From: JAZLGI01 sp045616225
GTDB lineage: Bacteria; Spirochaetota; Spirochaetia; Sphaerochaetales; Sphaerochaetaceae
Length of the DNA stretch: 20,747 nt
Assembly: GCA_045616225.1 (NCBI GenBank)
Contig: JAZLGI010000029.1
Coordinates: 1-20,747 of the forward strand
Reading direction: 5' to 3'
Under the pieces are notes generated by a model. It had not been told where the DNA came from. It searched no databases and worked only from the letters and a program-made list of their open reading frames with translations. Of this stretch, positions 1-7,160 are shown in pieces. How positions within the stretch are numbered: position 1 is the first letter of the stretch; each line of letters opens with the position of its first letter. Both the position numbers and the translations under genes were made by a program.

Positions 1-2
1 CA

Positions 3-422
3 AGAATTCTTGTTTGTGATAACCTGAAAACAGGAATTGTTTCCCATCCAAGAGAAGGAGAAGTCGTTCTTACTGCTAATTATCAGGCTCTTGTAGAACA
101 TTATCATACAGGATTAATGCCTGCCGGAGTAAAACAACCAATCTTGGACTCCCGGACAGTACCTGAACAGGGTTTCAATTCAGCCCTTGCAATCCTAAGG
201 CTCTCGAATTCCTACACACCAGAGCGTTTGGAAAAAGCAGCGGAACTTGCCCTAAAGACTGTTCGCAGCCCCAGATACCATAACATTAAAGCCATTCTTT
301 CTTCCAATCAAGATGAAAGCTATGTCAGCGAATTGCAACTCAAAGCTCAAACAGCAAAAGGTCGGTTGAGAGGTGCAGATTATTACAAAAAGCAGAATGA
401 CGGAGGTAAAGATAATGCTTAA
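3..422 (+). pseudogene. istA: IS21-family transposase istA, 3' remnant with internal deletion
   Basis: The frame is open from the window edge, so the 5' end lies outside the window. The visible start carries VCDNLKTG followed by SHPREGE and HYHTGLMPAGVK. This matches the part of IS21 IstA transposases around the second catalytic Asp. About 45 residues in, the protein jumps from GVKQP straight to the IstA C-terminal block (VPEQGFNSALAILRLSNSY, then PERLEKAAELAL). In IstA proteins as I remember them, these blocks are separated by more than 100 residues that include the catalytic Glu. An in-frame internal deletion is therefore inferred and the product should be inactive. The stop overlaps the start of an istB remnant, the usual istA-istB arrangement. 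The family call is fairly secure; the deletion size is estimated from memory. Confidence 0.75.
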
Positions 423-450
423 CAGTGACACAATTAGGAAACTCAGAGAA
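415..450 (+). pseudogene. istB: IS21-family istB, 5' stub only
   Basis: An ATG overlapping the istA stop opens with MLNSDTIRKLRE, which resembles the first residues of IstB ATP-binding helper proteins. After about residue 12 the similarity ends. The same frame stays open to 792, but the remaining sequence shows no Walker A motif and no IstB feature I recognise. I read this as an istB gene truncated within its first 40 nt, probably by a deletion that brought in the element's far end. An end-like CGGAATAAT motif follows at about 526. Confidence 0.55.
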
Positions 451-757
451 AACAGCCCCAAAGAAGTGGTGCTGATTGGCGGAATCGCTATCGGTGCTCT
501 TTGCGGAGCACCGGTTCTATTCCGGCGGAATAATCAAGAAACTGGTAAAAACCACCTTTCCACCCGCATTTTTTACTTTTTCCCAATAATAATCAGCTTT
601 CAGAAGTCAAATTTGCCACAGTTCTGCCATAAAATTGTGCTATTTTGGTATTCCCAGCCTTTAAAACCAGTTCAAATGCGGGTTGAACCCTCAAAAACAG
701 CCCGCTTTTCCGCATTCTATGTACTGCATGCAAGCAACATGTTGAATCGTGAAAATA

Positions 758-813
758 GAAAACTTACGCAAATCCCCGTTCGTAAAAATTGAAAACTTAC
801 GCAAATCCCCGTT
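758..813. repeat. Two direct copies of a 23-bp repeat, 33-bp period
   Basis: The 23-bp unit starts GAAAACTTACGCAAAT and ends CCCCGTT. It occurs identically at 758-780 and 791-813, separated by 10 nt (CGTAAAAATT). The flanks just upstream of each copy are also A-rich and similar. Possible explanations are transposase-binding repeats at an IS end or operator sites. Two copies with a 10-nt spacer do not fit a CRISPR array. Confidence 0.8.
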
Positions 814-834
814 AGAGGGCACTTGTCGGTACTT

Positions 835-886
835 GTATTATTCCGGTAGTTGCATTAGTATTATTCCGTAAGTGGGTATTATTCCG
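835..886 (+). repeat. Three copies of GTATTATTCCG upstream of fic
   Basis: Identical 11-mers lie at 835-845, 858-868 and 876-886, with starts 23 and 18 nt apart. They end 17 nt before the fic start codon. A near-complementary motif (CGGAATAAT) sits at 526-534 behind the istB stub. Opposed repeats at the two ends are the architecture of IS21-family termini, so these may be an IS left end. Because they sit directly upstream of a gene with a DNA-binding domain, they could equally serve now as operators. Confidence 0.65.
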
Positions 887-903
887 CACTGACGGAGGCT
901 TAT

Positions 904-1797
904 ATGTATATTTCAGTAAAGGATGTAGCAGAAAAATGGGGTATTTCAGACCGTAGGGTAAGAGTTCTTTGTAGCGAAGGCAAAATTCACGGTGCTATTC
1001 TTGAGGGCAAAACATGGAAAATACCCTTTAATGCAATAAAACCTCAGGATGGCAGGTATAAAACAACAATCAGCTTACTGGAGCAGATAGAGAATAAGAA
1101 AAAACTGTTAGATACCAAAAGACCTCTCACCAAAGGAGAGCTGGAAAGAATTCAAGAAGAATTTTCAGTTGAATTTACTTATAACACTAATGCCATTGAA
1201 GGCAACACACTGACCTTACAGGAAACCGCTTTGGTTCTTCAAGGAATAACGATAGATAAAAAGCCTCTGAAAGATCATCTGGAAGTAATTGGCCATAAAG
1301 AAGCTTTCAGTTTTGTCTGTAATCTTGTTTCACAAAAAGCAGAACTATCAGAATGGAACATTAAGCAAATCCACAGTCTTGTTTTATCTTTTGACCAAGA
1401 AAACAAGGGTACTTACAGAAGAATTCCGGTAAGAATTCTGGGAGCAAAACAGGTTCCGGCACAGCCGTACCTTATTCAAAGCAAAATGGAACAACTGATT
1501 ATTGACTATAATCAGAACACGGAAAACATAATTACAAAGCTTGCACGATTTCACATTGAATTTGAAGGTATCCATCCGTTCATTGACGGCAACGGAAGAA
1601 CCGGAAGACTGCTTATCAATCTTGAATTAATGAAGGCAGGATATCCTCCAATTGATATTAAGTTTACAGACAGACTTGCCTACTACAAAGCATTTGATGA
1701 GTATCATACAAAACATAACATCAAAGCCATGGAAAACCTGATTGCAAGCTATGTATGTGAACGTCTGGATCAATACTTGGAAATTCTTTTTCAGTGA
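904..1797 (+). CDS. fic: Fic-family protein AMP-transferase with N-terminal DNA-binding domain
   Basis: The 297-residue protein has a complete Fic active-site motif, HPFIDGNGRTGR, at residues 224-235. His224 would be the catalytic base that transfers AMP from ATP to target-protein hydroxyls. An inhibitory-helix motif of the S/T-x-x-x-E-G/N type (TNAIEG, 95-100) lies N-terminal to the Fic core, so this is a class II, self-inhibited Fic protein. Residues 1-41 (SVKDVAEKWGISDRRVR and on to a TWKIP end) look like an excisionase/MerR-type helix-turn-helix. A strong GGAGG lies 5 nt before the ATG. The gene stands alone in a mobile-element scar and has no visible antitoxin partner, as expected when the inhibitory helix is built in. 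The target is unknown; some class II enzymes also de-AMPylate. The family call is secure and the physiological role is not. Confidence 0.93.
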   Translation: MYISVKDVAEKWGISDRRVRVLCSEGKIHGAILEGKTWKIPFNAIKPQDGRYKTTISLLEQIENKKKLLDTKRPLTKGELERIQEEFSVEFTYNTNAIEGNTLTLQETALVLQGITIDKKPLKDHLEVIGHKEAFSFVCNLVSQKAELSEWNIKQIHSLVLSFDQENKGTYRRIPVRILGAKQVPAQPYLIQSKMEQLIIDYNQNTENIITKLARFHIEFEGIHPFIDGNGRTGRLLINLELMKAGYPPIDIKFTDRLAYYKAFDEYHTKHNIKAMENLIASYVCERLDQYLEILFQ

Positions 1798-1953
1798 ACG
1801 TAGTTTGCAAAATAGCTTGCCGTTTGAGAAAAGGAAATGAAATGCTGATTAAAATCAAAATATGAGTTTAGATTATATAAAATCACAGATATGTTTTGTT
1901 TCTGAAATCAAAAATGAAATAGAGATTTTATAAAGACCTTTTTTTTGAAAGCA

Positions 1954-2469
1954 TTAAAGCTTTACGATTGTTAAATTTTCTTCCAAGATACTTGAGTGAT
2001 ATTCGCTTGGAATTGTTCCTTCCTTGGCATAACCAAGAGGAAGAAGCAGTACCGGTACTATGTTGTCAGGAAGATTAAAACTTTCCCTGATTTTGTTTGA
2101 ATCAAAGTAACCTACTATGCAAGAATTCACTCCTTGGTTTTGTGCTTCAAGGAGAATATGGGTCATTACTATTGAGCAGTCTATCTGCCCAAAGTTACCG
2201 TTGGGATCATTTGGATTCTTGCAAACTCTGTTTTTGTCATAACAAATTAGGAGAACTGTTTTTGAACCGTATATGCATGGACTTGCAGAATTAATCTTTT
2301 CTATAGCTTCATCTGATTCCAAAACATAGATTACCTGTGGCTGTGAGTTTTTTGCAGTAGGAGCAATTCTTCCTGCTTCAAGGATAGCGTTTAATCTGTT
2401 TTTCTTTACTCTTCTTCCGTCAAATTGCCGTACTGAGAACCTTGCTTTTGCCATCTGGTAAAAATCCAT
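1954..2469 (-). CDS. Small nitroreductase-family FMN oxidoreductase
   Basis: The protein of about 171 residues begins MDFYQMAKARFSVRQFDG. The R-x-S-x-R motif and the following APTAKNSQPQ are the FMN phosphate and isoalloxazine contact regions of the nitroreductase fold. The C-terminal PLGYAKEG also matches the family. Members reduce nitro compounds, quinones or flavins with NAD(P)H; the substrate cannot be read from sequence. I chose the ATG at 2469 because a GAGG lies about 8 nt upstream and the flavin-binding motif follows immediately. A longer reading to 2634 would add 55 residues of non-homologous sequence that overlaps the mgtE leader on the other strand. It is transcribed divergently from mgtE. 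Confidence 0.88.
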   Translation of the reverse strand: MDFYQMAKARFSVRQFDGRRVKKNRLNAILEAGRIAPTAKNSQPQVIYVLESDEAIEKINSASPCIYGSKTVLLICYDKNRVCKNPNDPNGNFGQIDCSIVMTHILLEAQNQGVNSCIVGYFDSNKIRESFNLPDNIVPVLLLPLGYAKEGTIPSEYHSSILEENLTIVKL

Positions 2470-2498
2470 TTTTATTTCCTCTTTCCTAATGATAGCCG

Positions 2499-2527
2499 TT
2501 GACATAATTATAAAGGATAAATATTCT
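2499..2527 (+). promoter_or_regulatory. Candidate promoter for the mgtE leader (TTGACA-N17-TATTCT)
   Basis: A perfect TTGACA at 2499-2504 is followed after 17 nt by TATTCT at 2522-2527 (4 of 6 matches to the -10 consensus). Transcription would start near 2533, giving an mgtE leader of about 180 nt. The same segment holds TATAAT on the minus strand (2512-2507), a possible -10 for the divergent nitroreductase gene. Confidence 0.5.
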
Positions 2528-2564
2528 TTTTGTGGAGCTTTTTTGTTCCTTAATTTCAAGTATA

Positions 2565-2710
2565 AGGAGGAATTGTCATGGACGCTGGAAGTAATGGCGG
2601 CACTAAGACAGACCCTGGTTCTAGGTATGGGCAATCTTTCCTCCTAACAACCATTCTCAAGTCTGTATAATGCTTCTTCCAACTCTGACTTTCCAAAGAT
2701 CAGGGAGAAT
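2565..2710 (+). promoter_or_regulatory. Structured leader of mgtE with alternative Shine-Dalgarno pairings
   Basis: AGGAGGAA (2565-2572), the ribosome site of a short leader ORF, is perfectly complementary to TTCCTCCT (2638-2645), and the next TTG/CAA pair can extend the stem. The same site can instead pair with TCCTTA just upstream (2547-2552 with TAAGGA 2563-2568). ATTCTC at 2653-2658 is complementary to GAGAAT at 2705-2710, which overlaps the ribosome site of mgtE. The complementarities are seen directly. A regulatory switch is inferred. It does not resemble the M-box Mg2+ riboswitch as I know it. Confidence 0.4.
2578..2670 (+). CDS. Putative 30-residue leader peptide upstream of mgtE
   Basis: An ATG follows a near-perfect Shine-Dalgarno (AAGGAGGAA, 5 nt spacing), the strongest in this part of the window. 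It opens a 30-codon frame starting MDAGSNGGTKTDPGS and ending ILKSV before TAA at 2668. I recognise no protein family. The frame contains the segment that can hide its own ribosome site and the segment that can pair near the mgtE ribosome site, so ribosome movement through it could control mgtE. Leader peptides controlling Mg2+ transporters are known in enteric bacteria (MgtL), but this one is not obviously related. It may also be a chance ORF inside a structured RNA. Confidence 0.4.
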   Translation: MDAGSNGGTKTDPGSRYGQSFLLTTILKSV

Positions 2711-2715
2711 ATTGT

Positions 2716-4092
2716 ATGGCAATGCAGGATTTTCGCATTGAGAACACACTCAAAACATTAATTGAAGGACATAAGTATTCAGCCGTAAAAGAAATTTTGC
2801 TGACAATGAACCCTTCTGACATTGCAACAGTCTTTGATGAAGTAGATGAGAAAGAACTGCTGGTTCTTTTTAGGTTGCTCAATAAAGACGCTGCAGCTGA
2901 AACATTTATTGAAATGGATCCTGAAATTCAGGAATTACTCATAAGAGGCTTTTCTGATAAAGAACTTCAACAGGTTATTGACAGACTCTATGTTGATGAC
3001 GCTGTTGATATTGTTGAGGAAATGCCTGCCAATGTAGTAAGCAGAATCTTGGGACAGGCAAAACCGGAAATGAGAAAGAATATCAATGATATTCTCAGAT
3101 ATCCGGAAAACTCAGCAGGTTCTATAATGACTGTTGAGTACGTCTATGTTACTCCGGAAACAACAATACGTGAGGCTTTTGATAAAATCAGAGATTATGG
3201 AGTAAATAAAGAGACTATTTACACTGTCTATGTTACTAAGAACAGGCATCTTGAGGGTTTGGTTTCTGCAAAAGACCTCCTTCTTGCTAAAGACCAAGAA
3301 ATGCCGGTTTCTACATTGATGGAAGACAATCCTATATTTGTAAATACCCATACAGACCAGGAAGAAGTTGCCAGAATGTTCTCAAAATACAACTTCCTTG
3401 CCCTTCCTGTAGTGGATAACGAAGGAAGACTGGTAGGTATTGTAACATTTGATGATGCTATGGATGTCATGGAAGAAGAGACTACAGAGGACTTTGAAAA
3501 ACTCTCAGGTGTAACTCCTACAGACCAGACATATCTGAGATCAAGTCCGTTCAGATTGTTCCTCCACAGAATTCCTTGGTTATTGATTCTTATGATTTCA
3601 GCAACGTTTACAGGAATGATTATAAGTCATTTTGAAAACGCACTTGCCGTTCAGGTAGTACTTGTAGCATTTATTCCAATGCTCATGGGAACAGGAGGAA
3701 ACTCCGGTTCTCAGTCTTCTGTAACGGTAATAAGAGCTCTGTCTCTTGGGGAGATAGGCTATGAGGATACATTTAGAGTTTTGTTTAAAGAAACAATGAC
3801 CTCTATTCTTTGCGGTGTTGTCCTTGGGGTTGCCTGTTTTGGAAAACTCATACTTGTTGAAAGAATTCTTTTAGGAAACAGTGACATTACTATAACAGTT
3901 GCATTAGTTGTAAGTCTTTCTATGATAGTTACAGTTATCATGGCAAAGGTTATGGGTTGTCTTTTGCCTCTTTTGGCTAAAAGATTGGGCTGCGACCCTG
4001 CGGTCATGTCCAGCCCATTCTTGACAACTATTGTAGATGCTCTTTCCCTTCTTATTTATTTGGGAATTGCATCATATGTGCTTAAAATATAA
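2716..4092 (+). CDS. mgtE: Magnesium transporter MgtE
   Basis: The 458-residue protein has the full MgtE architecture. There is an acidic N-domain (about residues 5-130), two CBS domains (about 135-255) and a C-terminal membrane domain from about 285 with five hydrophobic segments. The family pore region GTGGNSGSQSSVTVIRAL (325-342) and DPAVMSSPFLTTIVDALSLL (427-446) are present. Asp440 corresponds to the pore Mg2+-binding Asp known from Thermus MgtE. The N and CBS domains are known to close the channel when cytosolic Mg2+ is high. The ribosome site GGGAG lies 8 nt before ATG 2716; ATG 2722 is an alternative. It is preceded by an unusual leader (2533-2715), and its stop overlaps the convergent nhaC-type gene by 11 bp. 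Confidence 0.96.
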   Translation: MAMQDFRIENTLKTLIEGHKYSAVKEILLTMNPSDIATVFDEVDEKELLVLFRLLNKDAAAETFIEMDPEIQELLIRGFSDKELQQVIDRLYVDDAVDIVEEMPANVVSRILGQAKPEMRKNINDILRYPENSAGSIMTVEYVYVTPETTIREAFDKIRDYGVNKETIYTVYVTKNRHLEGLVSAKDLLLAKDQEMPVSTLMEDNPIFVNTHTDQEEVARMFSKYNFLALPVVDNEGRLVGIVTFDDAMDVMEEETTEDFEKLSGVTPTDQTYLRSSPFRLFLHRIPWLLILMISATFTGMIISHFENALAVQVVLVAFIPMLMGTGGNSGSQSSVTVIRALSLGEIGYEDTFRVLFKETMTSILCGVVLGVACFGKLILVERILLGNSDITITVALVVSLSMIVTVIMAKVMGCLLPLLAKRLGCDPAVMSSPFLTTIVDALSLLIYLGIASYVLKI

Positions 4093-5590
4093 AACCTGCT
4101 ATCAGATACATAACCATGGTTATTGCAGCAGCAAGTAATCCGTAAGGAACCTGAGTTTTTGCGTGGGCAAAATTATCACATCCTGTTGCTGCAGATGTGA
4201 TAACTGTTGCATCACTGTAAAAACAAATATGTGAACCAAATACTCCTGCACTTATAACAGCAGATACGGCAAGTGCAACATTAACTCCAAGGTTCTGTGC
4301 CAATGGAATTACAATAGGAAGGGCTATAACATACATTCCCCAGTTTGTACCTGTAATGAATTCTGTGATTGAAAGAATTATGAAGATAATAAGAGGCATG
4401 AGCTGTGGTGTCATAATGGCTTCTGCAGTATGAATCATGTAATAAGTGAAACCAATTTGTGAATTCACTTCTGCAAACAGGAAGGCAAGAATCATGAGAA
4501 GAATGGAGTTAATCATATTCTTGATTCCCTGAACACAGCAATCCCAGAATTCATAAGCTGTCATTACTCCTTGAGCTACATAGAGAACGAAACAAACTGC
4601 CAAAGTGCAGAAAACTCCAAGAGACATGTCAAGAGAGCCAATGTCACGTGCTTTTAAAGCAGGAATCATTGTGAATACAACAAGGGAAAGAATAGGGATA
4701 AAGAAATTCATGATTTTTGGATTATCAGGAATTTCCATTGCCTTTCCGCCACGCATATCAATCTTTTCTGAACCAGGAGGGCAAATAGGGCCTCCGTTGG
4801 CGACTCTTTCTTCTGCTTCTTTCATAGGTCCAAAAGGTTTGATTATTCTGTAAATGAAGAAAGGCACAATAAAGATACCAACCCAGGCATAGAAATTAAA
4901 CGGAATGGTTTTTATAAAGTATGCAAGTCCCTGTCCTGCCGGAGCCCAGTTGTTAGCTTCCATTAAGCTACCGCAGAAAACTCCCCAAGTTGAGATTGGA
5001 ATGAGAACACATGCAGGAGCAGCGGTTGAGTCTACAATAAAAGACAGGAATTCTCTTGGACTCTTATGCTTATCTGTAAGAGGTGCCATACAAGAACCTA
5101 TTACAAGTGCGTTAAGATAGTCATCAAGGAAGATGATGATTCCCAAAAGCCAAGTCCAAATCATTACTGAATTTTTAGTCTTTGCTTTTTTTGCTACCCA
5201 CATTCCAAAGGCAAATGCTCCGCCGGCTTTTTCTACGAGTGCAATAATGCTTCCCATAAGACCGCAAACAATCATGAGAAAAGCAATGTTTTCACTCATC
5301 ATTACGCTTGTGAGGCTTTCAGAAAACAATTCTACACTTCCGGATGGACTTACAAGGATAAATCCCATTAGAGATGCCAGAATTAAGGCTTCCAAAATTC
5401 TCTTTGTTGCAAAAATGTAGACTATTAAGAAGACAGCCGGAATAACAGAGAAAATTCCAAAACTTTCTGAGTTTGAGAAATCCGGAAGAAACGAGGACAG
5501 AATTAGTGTGCAGATGATAACTGCAACAGCGACAATGACAGAACGACCGGTTCCTGGTACCGACGCTCTTAAGGACTTTTCGTTTTCCAT
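4082..5590 (-). CDS. NhaC-family Na+/H+ antiporter
   Basis: The protein of about 502 residues is very hydrophobic, with roughly 11-12 membrane spans. It carries motifs common to NhaC-like transporters: FLDDYLNAL (about 154-162), DSTAAPACVLIPISTWGV (about 187-204) and TGTNWGMYVIALPIVIPLA towards the C-terminus. Charged residues within the membrane are consistent with Na+/H+ exchange, but the substrate is not certain; relatives include amino-acid and organic-acid exchangers. I chose ATG 5590, which has GAAGGGG about 12 nt upstream, rather than the TTG at 5611, which has no ribosome site. It is convergent with mgtE (3' ends overlap by 11 bp) and divergent from the CPA2 antiporter. Confidence 0.87.
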   Translation of the reverse strand: MENEKSLRASVPGTGRSVIVAVAVIICTLILSSFLPDFSNSESFGIFSVIPAVFLIVYIFATKRILEALILASLMGFILVSPSGSVELFSESLTSVMMSENIAFLMIVCGLMGSIIALVEKAGGAFAFGMWVAKKAKTKNSVMIWTWLLGIIIFLDDYLNALVIGSCMAPLTDKHKSPREFLSFIVDSTAAPACVLIPISTWGVFCGSLMEANNWAPAGQGLAYFIKTIPFNFYAWVGIFIVPFFIYRIIKPFGPMKEAEERVANGGPICPPGSEKIDMRGGKAMEIPDNPKIMNFFIPILSLVVFTMIPALKARDIGSLDMSLGVFCTLAVCFVLYVAQGVMTAYEFWDCCVQGIKNMINSILLMILAFLFAEVNSQIGFTYYMIHTAEAIMTPQLMPLIIFIILSITEFITGTNWGMYVIALPIVIPLAQNLGVNVALAVSAVISAGVFGSHICFYSDATVITSAATGCDNFAHAKTQVPYGLLAAAITMVMYLIAGFIF

Positions 5591-5808
5591 CGCAGAGCTT
5601 AACCCCTTCAAAAAAATTACAATTCATCCCCTGCGGGCGAACGGCAAGCGTATCGTTTTGCAGATTGGCTCAAACATATATCATGTAGAGGTTTTACGCA
5701 ATGTTTTTATTTACTTTTTTTAAATTTTTATTAAATTTTTCTTTGTCTTTGGGTACTGGACACTTTTTTACTTTAGTGGATAATTCTCAATTTGGAGTGA
5801 ATTTGTAT
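5591..5808. promoter_or_regulatory. Divergent intergenic region between two antiporter genes
   Basis: This 218-nt stretch must drive both the NhaC-type gene (minus) and the CPA2 gene (plus). A TATCAT at 5679-5684 follows TTGCAG (5658-5663) by 15 nt, a weak promoter candidate on the plus strand. Positions 5701-5750 are strongly T-rich. I see no convincing operator or riboswitch. Confidence 0.35.
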
Positions 5809-7104
5809 ATGCAACAATTACTTTCTATTGCCATTGCCCTTGCTTGCGGGCTTTTAATGACACGTCTATTTAAGAAATTTGGTTTGAATTTTCCTGATGT
5901 CACTGTATATCTTGTTACAGGTCTTCTTCTGGGACCTTACTGTCTGGGACGTTTGAATATTTCAGGATTTGGCTTTAACACAATGGAAGAACTCAAGAAG
6001 CTTGAAATAATTCCTACAGTAGCCTTAGGTTTCATAGCTTTCTCCATTGGAAATGAGTTTAAGCTTTCTCATCTTAAAGGAATTGGAAAACAGGCAACTT
6101 TCATAGGAATCTTTCAGGCTGTAATTGCAATGATTTTTGTAGATGTTGCTTTGATTATTGTTCATTTTATTGTAGGTGACAGTGTATTGACTCTTCCTGC
6201 TGCAATTACACTTGGGGCAATTGCCACGGCAACGGCTCCGGCTGCAACACTCATGGTTGTAAGACAGTATAAAGCAAAGGGAAAACTTACAGATTTGCTT
6301 TTGCCTATTGTAGCTCTTGATGATGCCGTGGGTCTTGTTGCTTTTGCAGTATCTTTTGGTGTAGCTCAGGCACTTATTACAAGTTCTATAAGCATAGTAG
6401 GTGTTTTAATCAATCCTTTAATTGAGATAATAGCATCTCTGCTCTTAGGTTTTATTCTGGGTCTTGTTCTTACAAAGCTGGAAGAATTGTTTTACTCAAA
6501 TACAAACAGACTTAATCTTACAATTGCCTTTGTTTTTCTGACAATTGCATTAAGTTCTCTTAAATTTAGCATAGGAGCTGTAACTGTATCCTTTTCTTCA
6601 CTTTTAGTTTGTATGATGCTTGGGACCATTCTGTGCAACTGCTGTCCAAGATCTAATGATATAATGGAAAGATCAGACAAGTGGACAAGCCCACTGAATT
6701 GTCTTTTCTTTGTATTAAGCGGTGCAGAGTTGGAATTGTCCGTCTTCAGGAGCTGGATTGTTGTTGTAATCGGTGTTGTTTACATTGTCTTCAGATCTCT
6801 TGGAAAGTACTTAGGAGCCAGAGAGACTGCAGCTCTTACAGGTTGTAATTCCATGACCAAGAAGTATCTTGGTTATACTCTTTTTCCTCAAGCCGGCGTA
6901 GCTTTGGGAATGAGTGCTCAGGCCACTATCTTGGGCGGTTTTGAAGGCGTTCTTATAAGGAATATAACTTTGTTTGCTGTTTTGATTTATGAGTTATTCG
7001 GTCCTTCTATTACAAAGTGGGCATTGACTCAGAGCGGAGATATTGTAGAAACTCCGGAAAGTAAAACAACTCACGAAAGATTCAGTAAACCAAAACTGTC
7101 TTGA
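5809..7104 (+). CDS. CPA2-type cation/proton antiporter, membrane domain only
   Basis: The protein of about 431 residues has some 12 hydrophobic spans and begins MQQLLSIAIALACGLL. It has the family's ATATAPAAT (about 139-147) and an Asp-Asp pair in PIVALDDAVGL (Asp171, Asp172), the ion-binding site of electrogenic CPA2 exchangers. There is no TrkA/RCK nucleotide-binding domain, so it is not a full KefB/KefC. ATG 5809 is preferred: a GGAG lies 11 nt upstream and membrane span 1 starts at once. A frame-open ATG at 5701 would add 36 residues from T-rich DNA. The ion (Na+ or K+) is not readable. The downstream U32 gene starts 56 nt later in the same direction, with no terminator seen between them. 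Confidence 0.9.
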   Translation: MQQLLSIAIALACGLLMTRLFKKFGLNFPDVTVYLVTGLLLGPYCLGRLNISGFGFNTMEELKKLEIIPTVALGFIAFSIGNEFKLSHLKGIGKQATFIGIFQAVIAMIFVDVALIIVHFIVGDSVLTLPAAITLGAIATATAPAATLMVVRQYKAKGKLTDLLLPIVALDDAVGLVAFAVSFGVAQALITSSISIVGVLINPLIEIIASLLLGFILGLVLTKLEELFYSNTNRLNLTIAFVFLTIALSSLKFSIGAVTVSFSSLLVCMMLGTILCNCCPRSNDIMERSDKWTSPLNCLFFVLSGAELELSVFRSWIVVVIGVVYIVFRSLGKYLGARETAALTGCNSMTKKYLGYTLFPQAGVALGMSAQATILGGFEGVLIRNITLFAVLIYELFGPSITKWALTQSGDIVETPESKTTHERFSKPKLS

Positions 7105-7160
7105 GAGTATTTGCTTTATTGCATTAAACTGTCCTTATCTTATATTACAAGAAGGTCAGA

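Larger units (their letters stand above)
451..903 (+). other. Non-coding, repeat-rich stretch between the IS21 remnant and fic
   Basis: This 450-nt stretch contains no gene I can support. It holds a palindrome ATTCCG-G-CGGAAT at 519-531. It also holds a 10-bp inverted pair (ACCCGCATTT at 562-571, AAATGCGGGT at 674-683), a 23-bp direct repeat (758-780 and 791-813) and three copies of GTATTATTCCG (835-886). This mix is typical of piled-up insertion-sequence ends and scars. The open frame that crosses the first part (to 792) has low-complexity content and no recognisable domain. Confidence 0.6.

Noticed and set aside
415..792. Open frame continuing from the istB start as a real gene
   Set aside because: After 12 residues it loses IstB similarity, crosses IS-end-like repeats, has low-complexity composition and shows no domain.
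758..813. Possible mini CRISPR array
   Set aside because: There are only two repeats, the spacer is 10 nt, and no cas genes are in the window.
2470..2634. Longer N-terminus for the nitroreductase
   Set aside because: The added residues have no family similarity and overlap the mgtE leader; the internal ATG at 2469 has a good ribosome site.
2533..2715. M-box (ykoK) Mg2+ riboswitch upstream of mgtE
   Set aside because: None of the conserved M-box segments I know are present; the structure is built around a short ORF instead.
4110..4123. Perfect 14-bp palindrome ATAACCATGGTTAT
   Set aside because: It lies in the NhaC-type coding sequence, has no loop, no T-run and no other copy, so chance is the simplest explanation.
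5701..5808. Upstream start for the CPA2 antiporter
   Set aside because: The extension comes from T-rich DNA and has no ribosome site, whereas ATG 5809 has GGAG and begins directly with the first membrane span.
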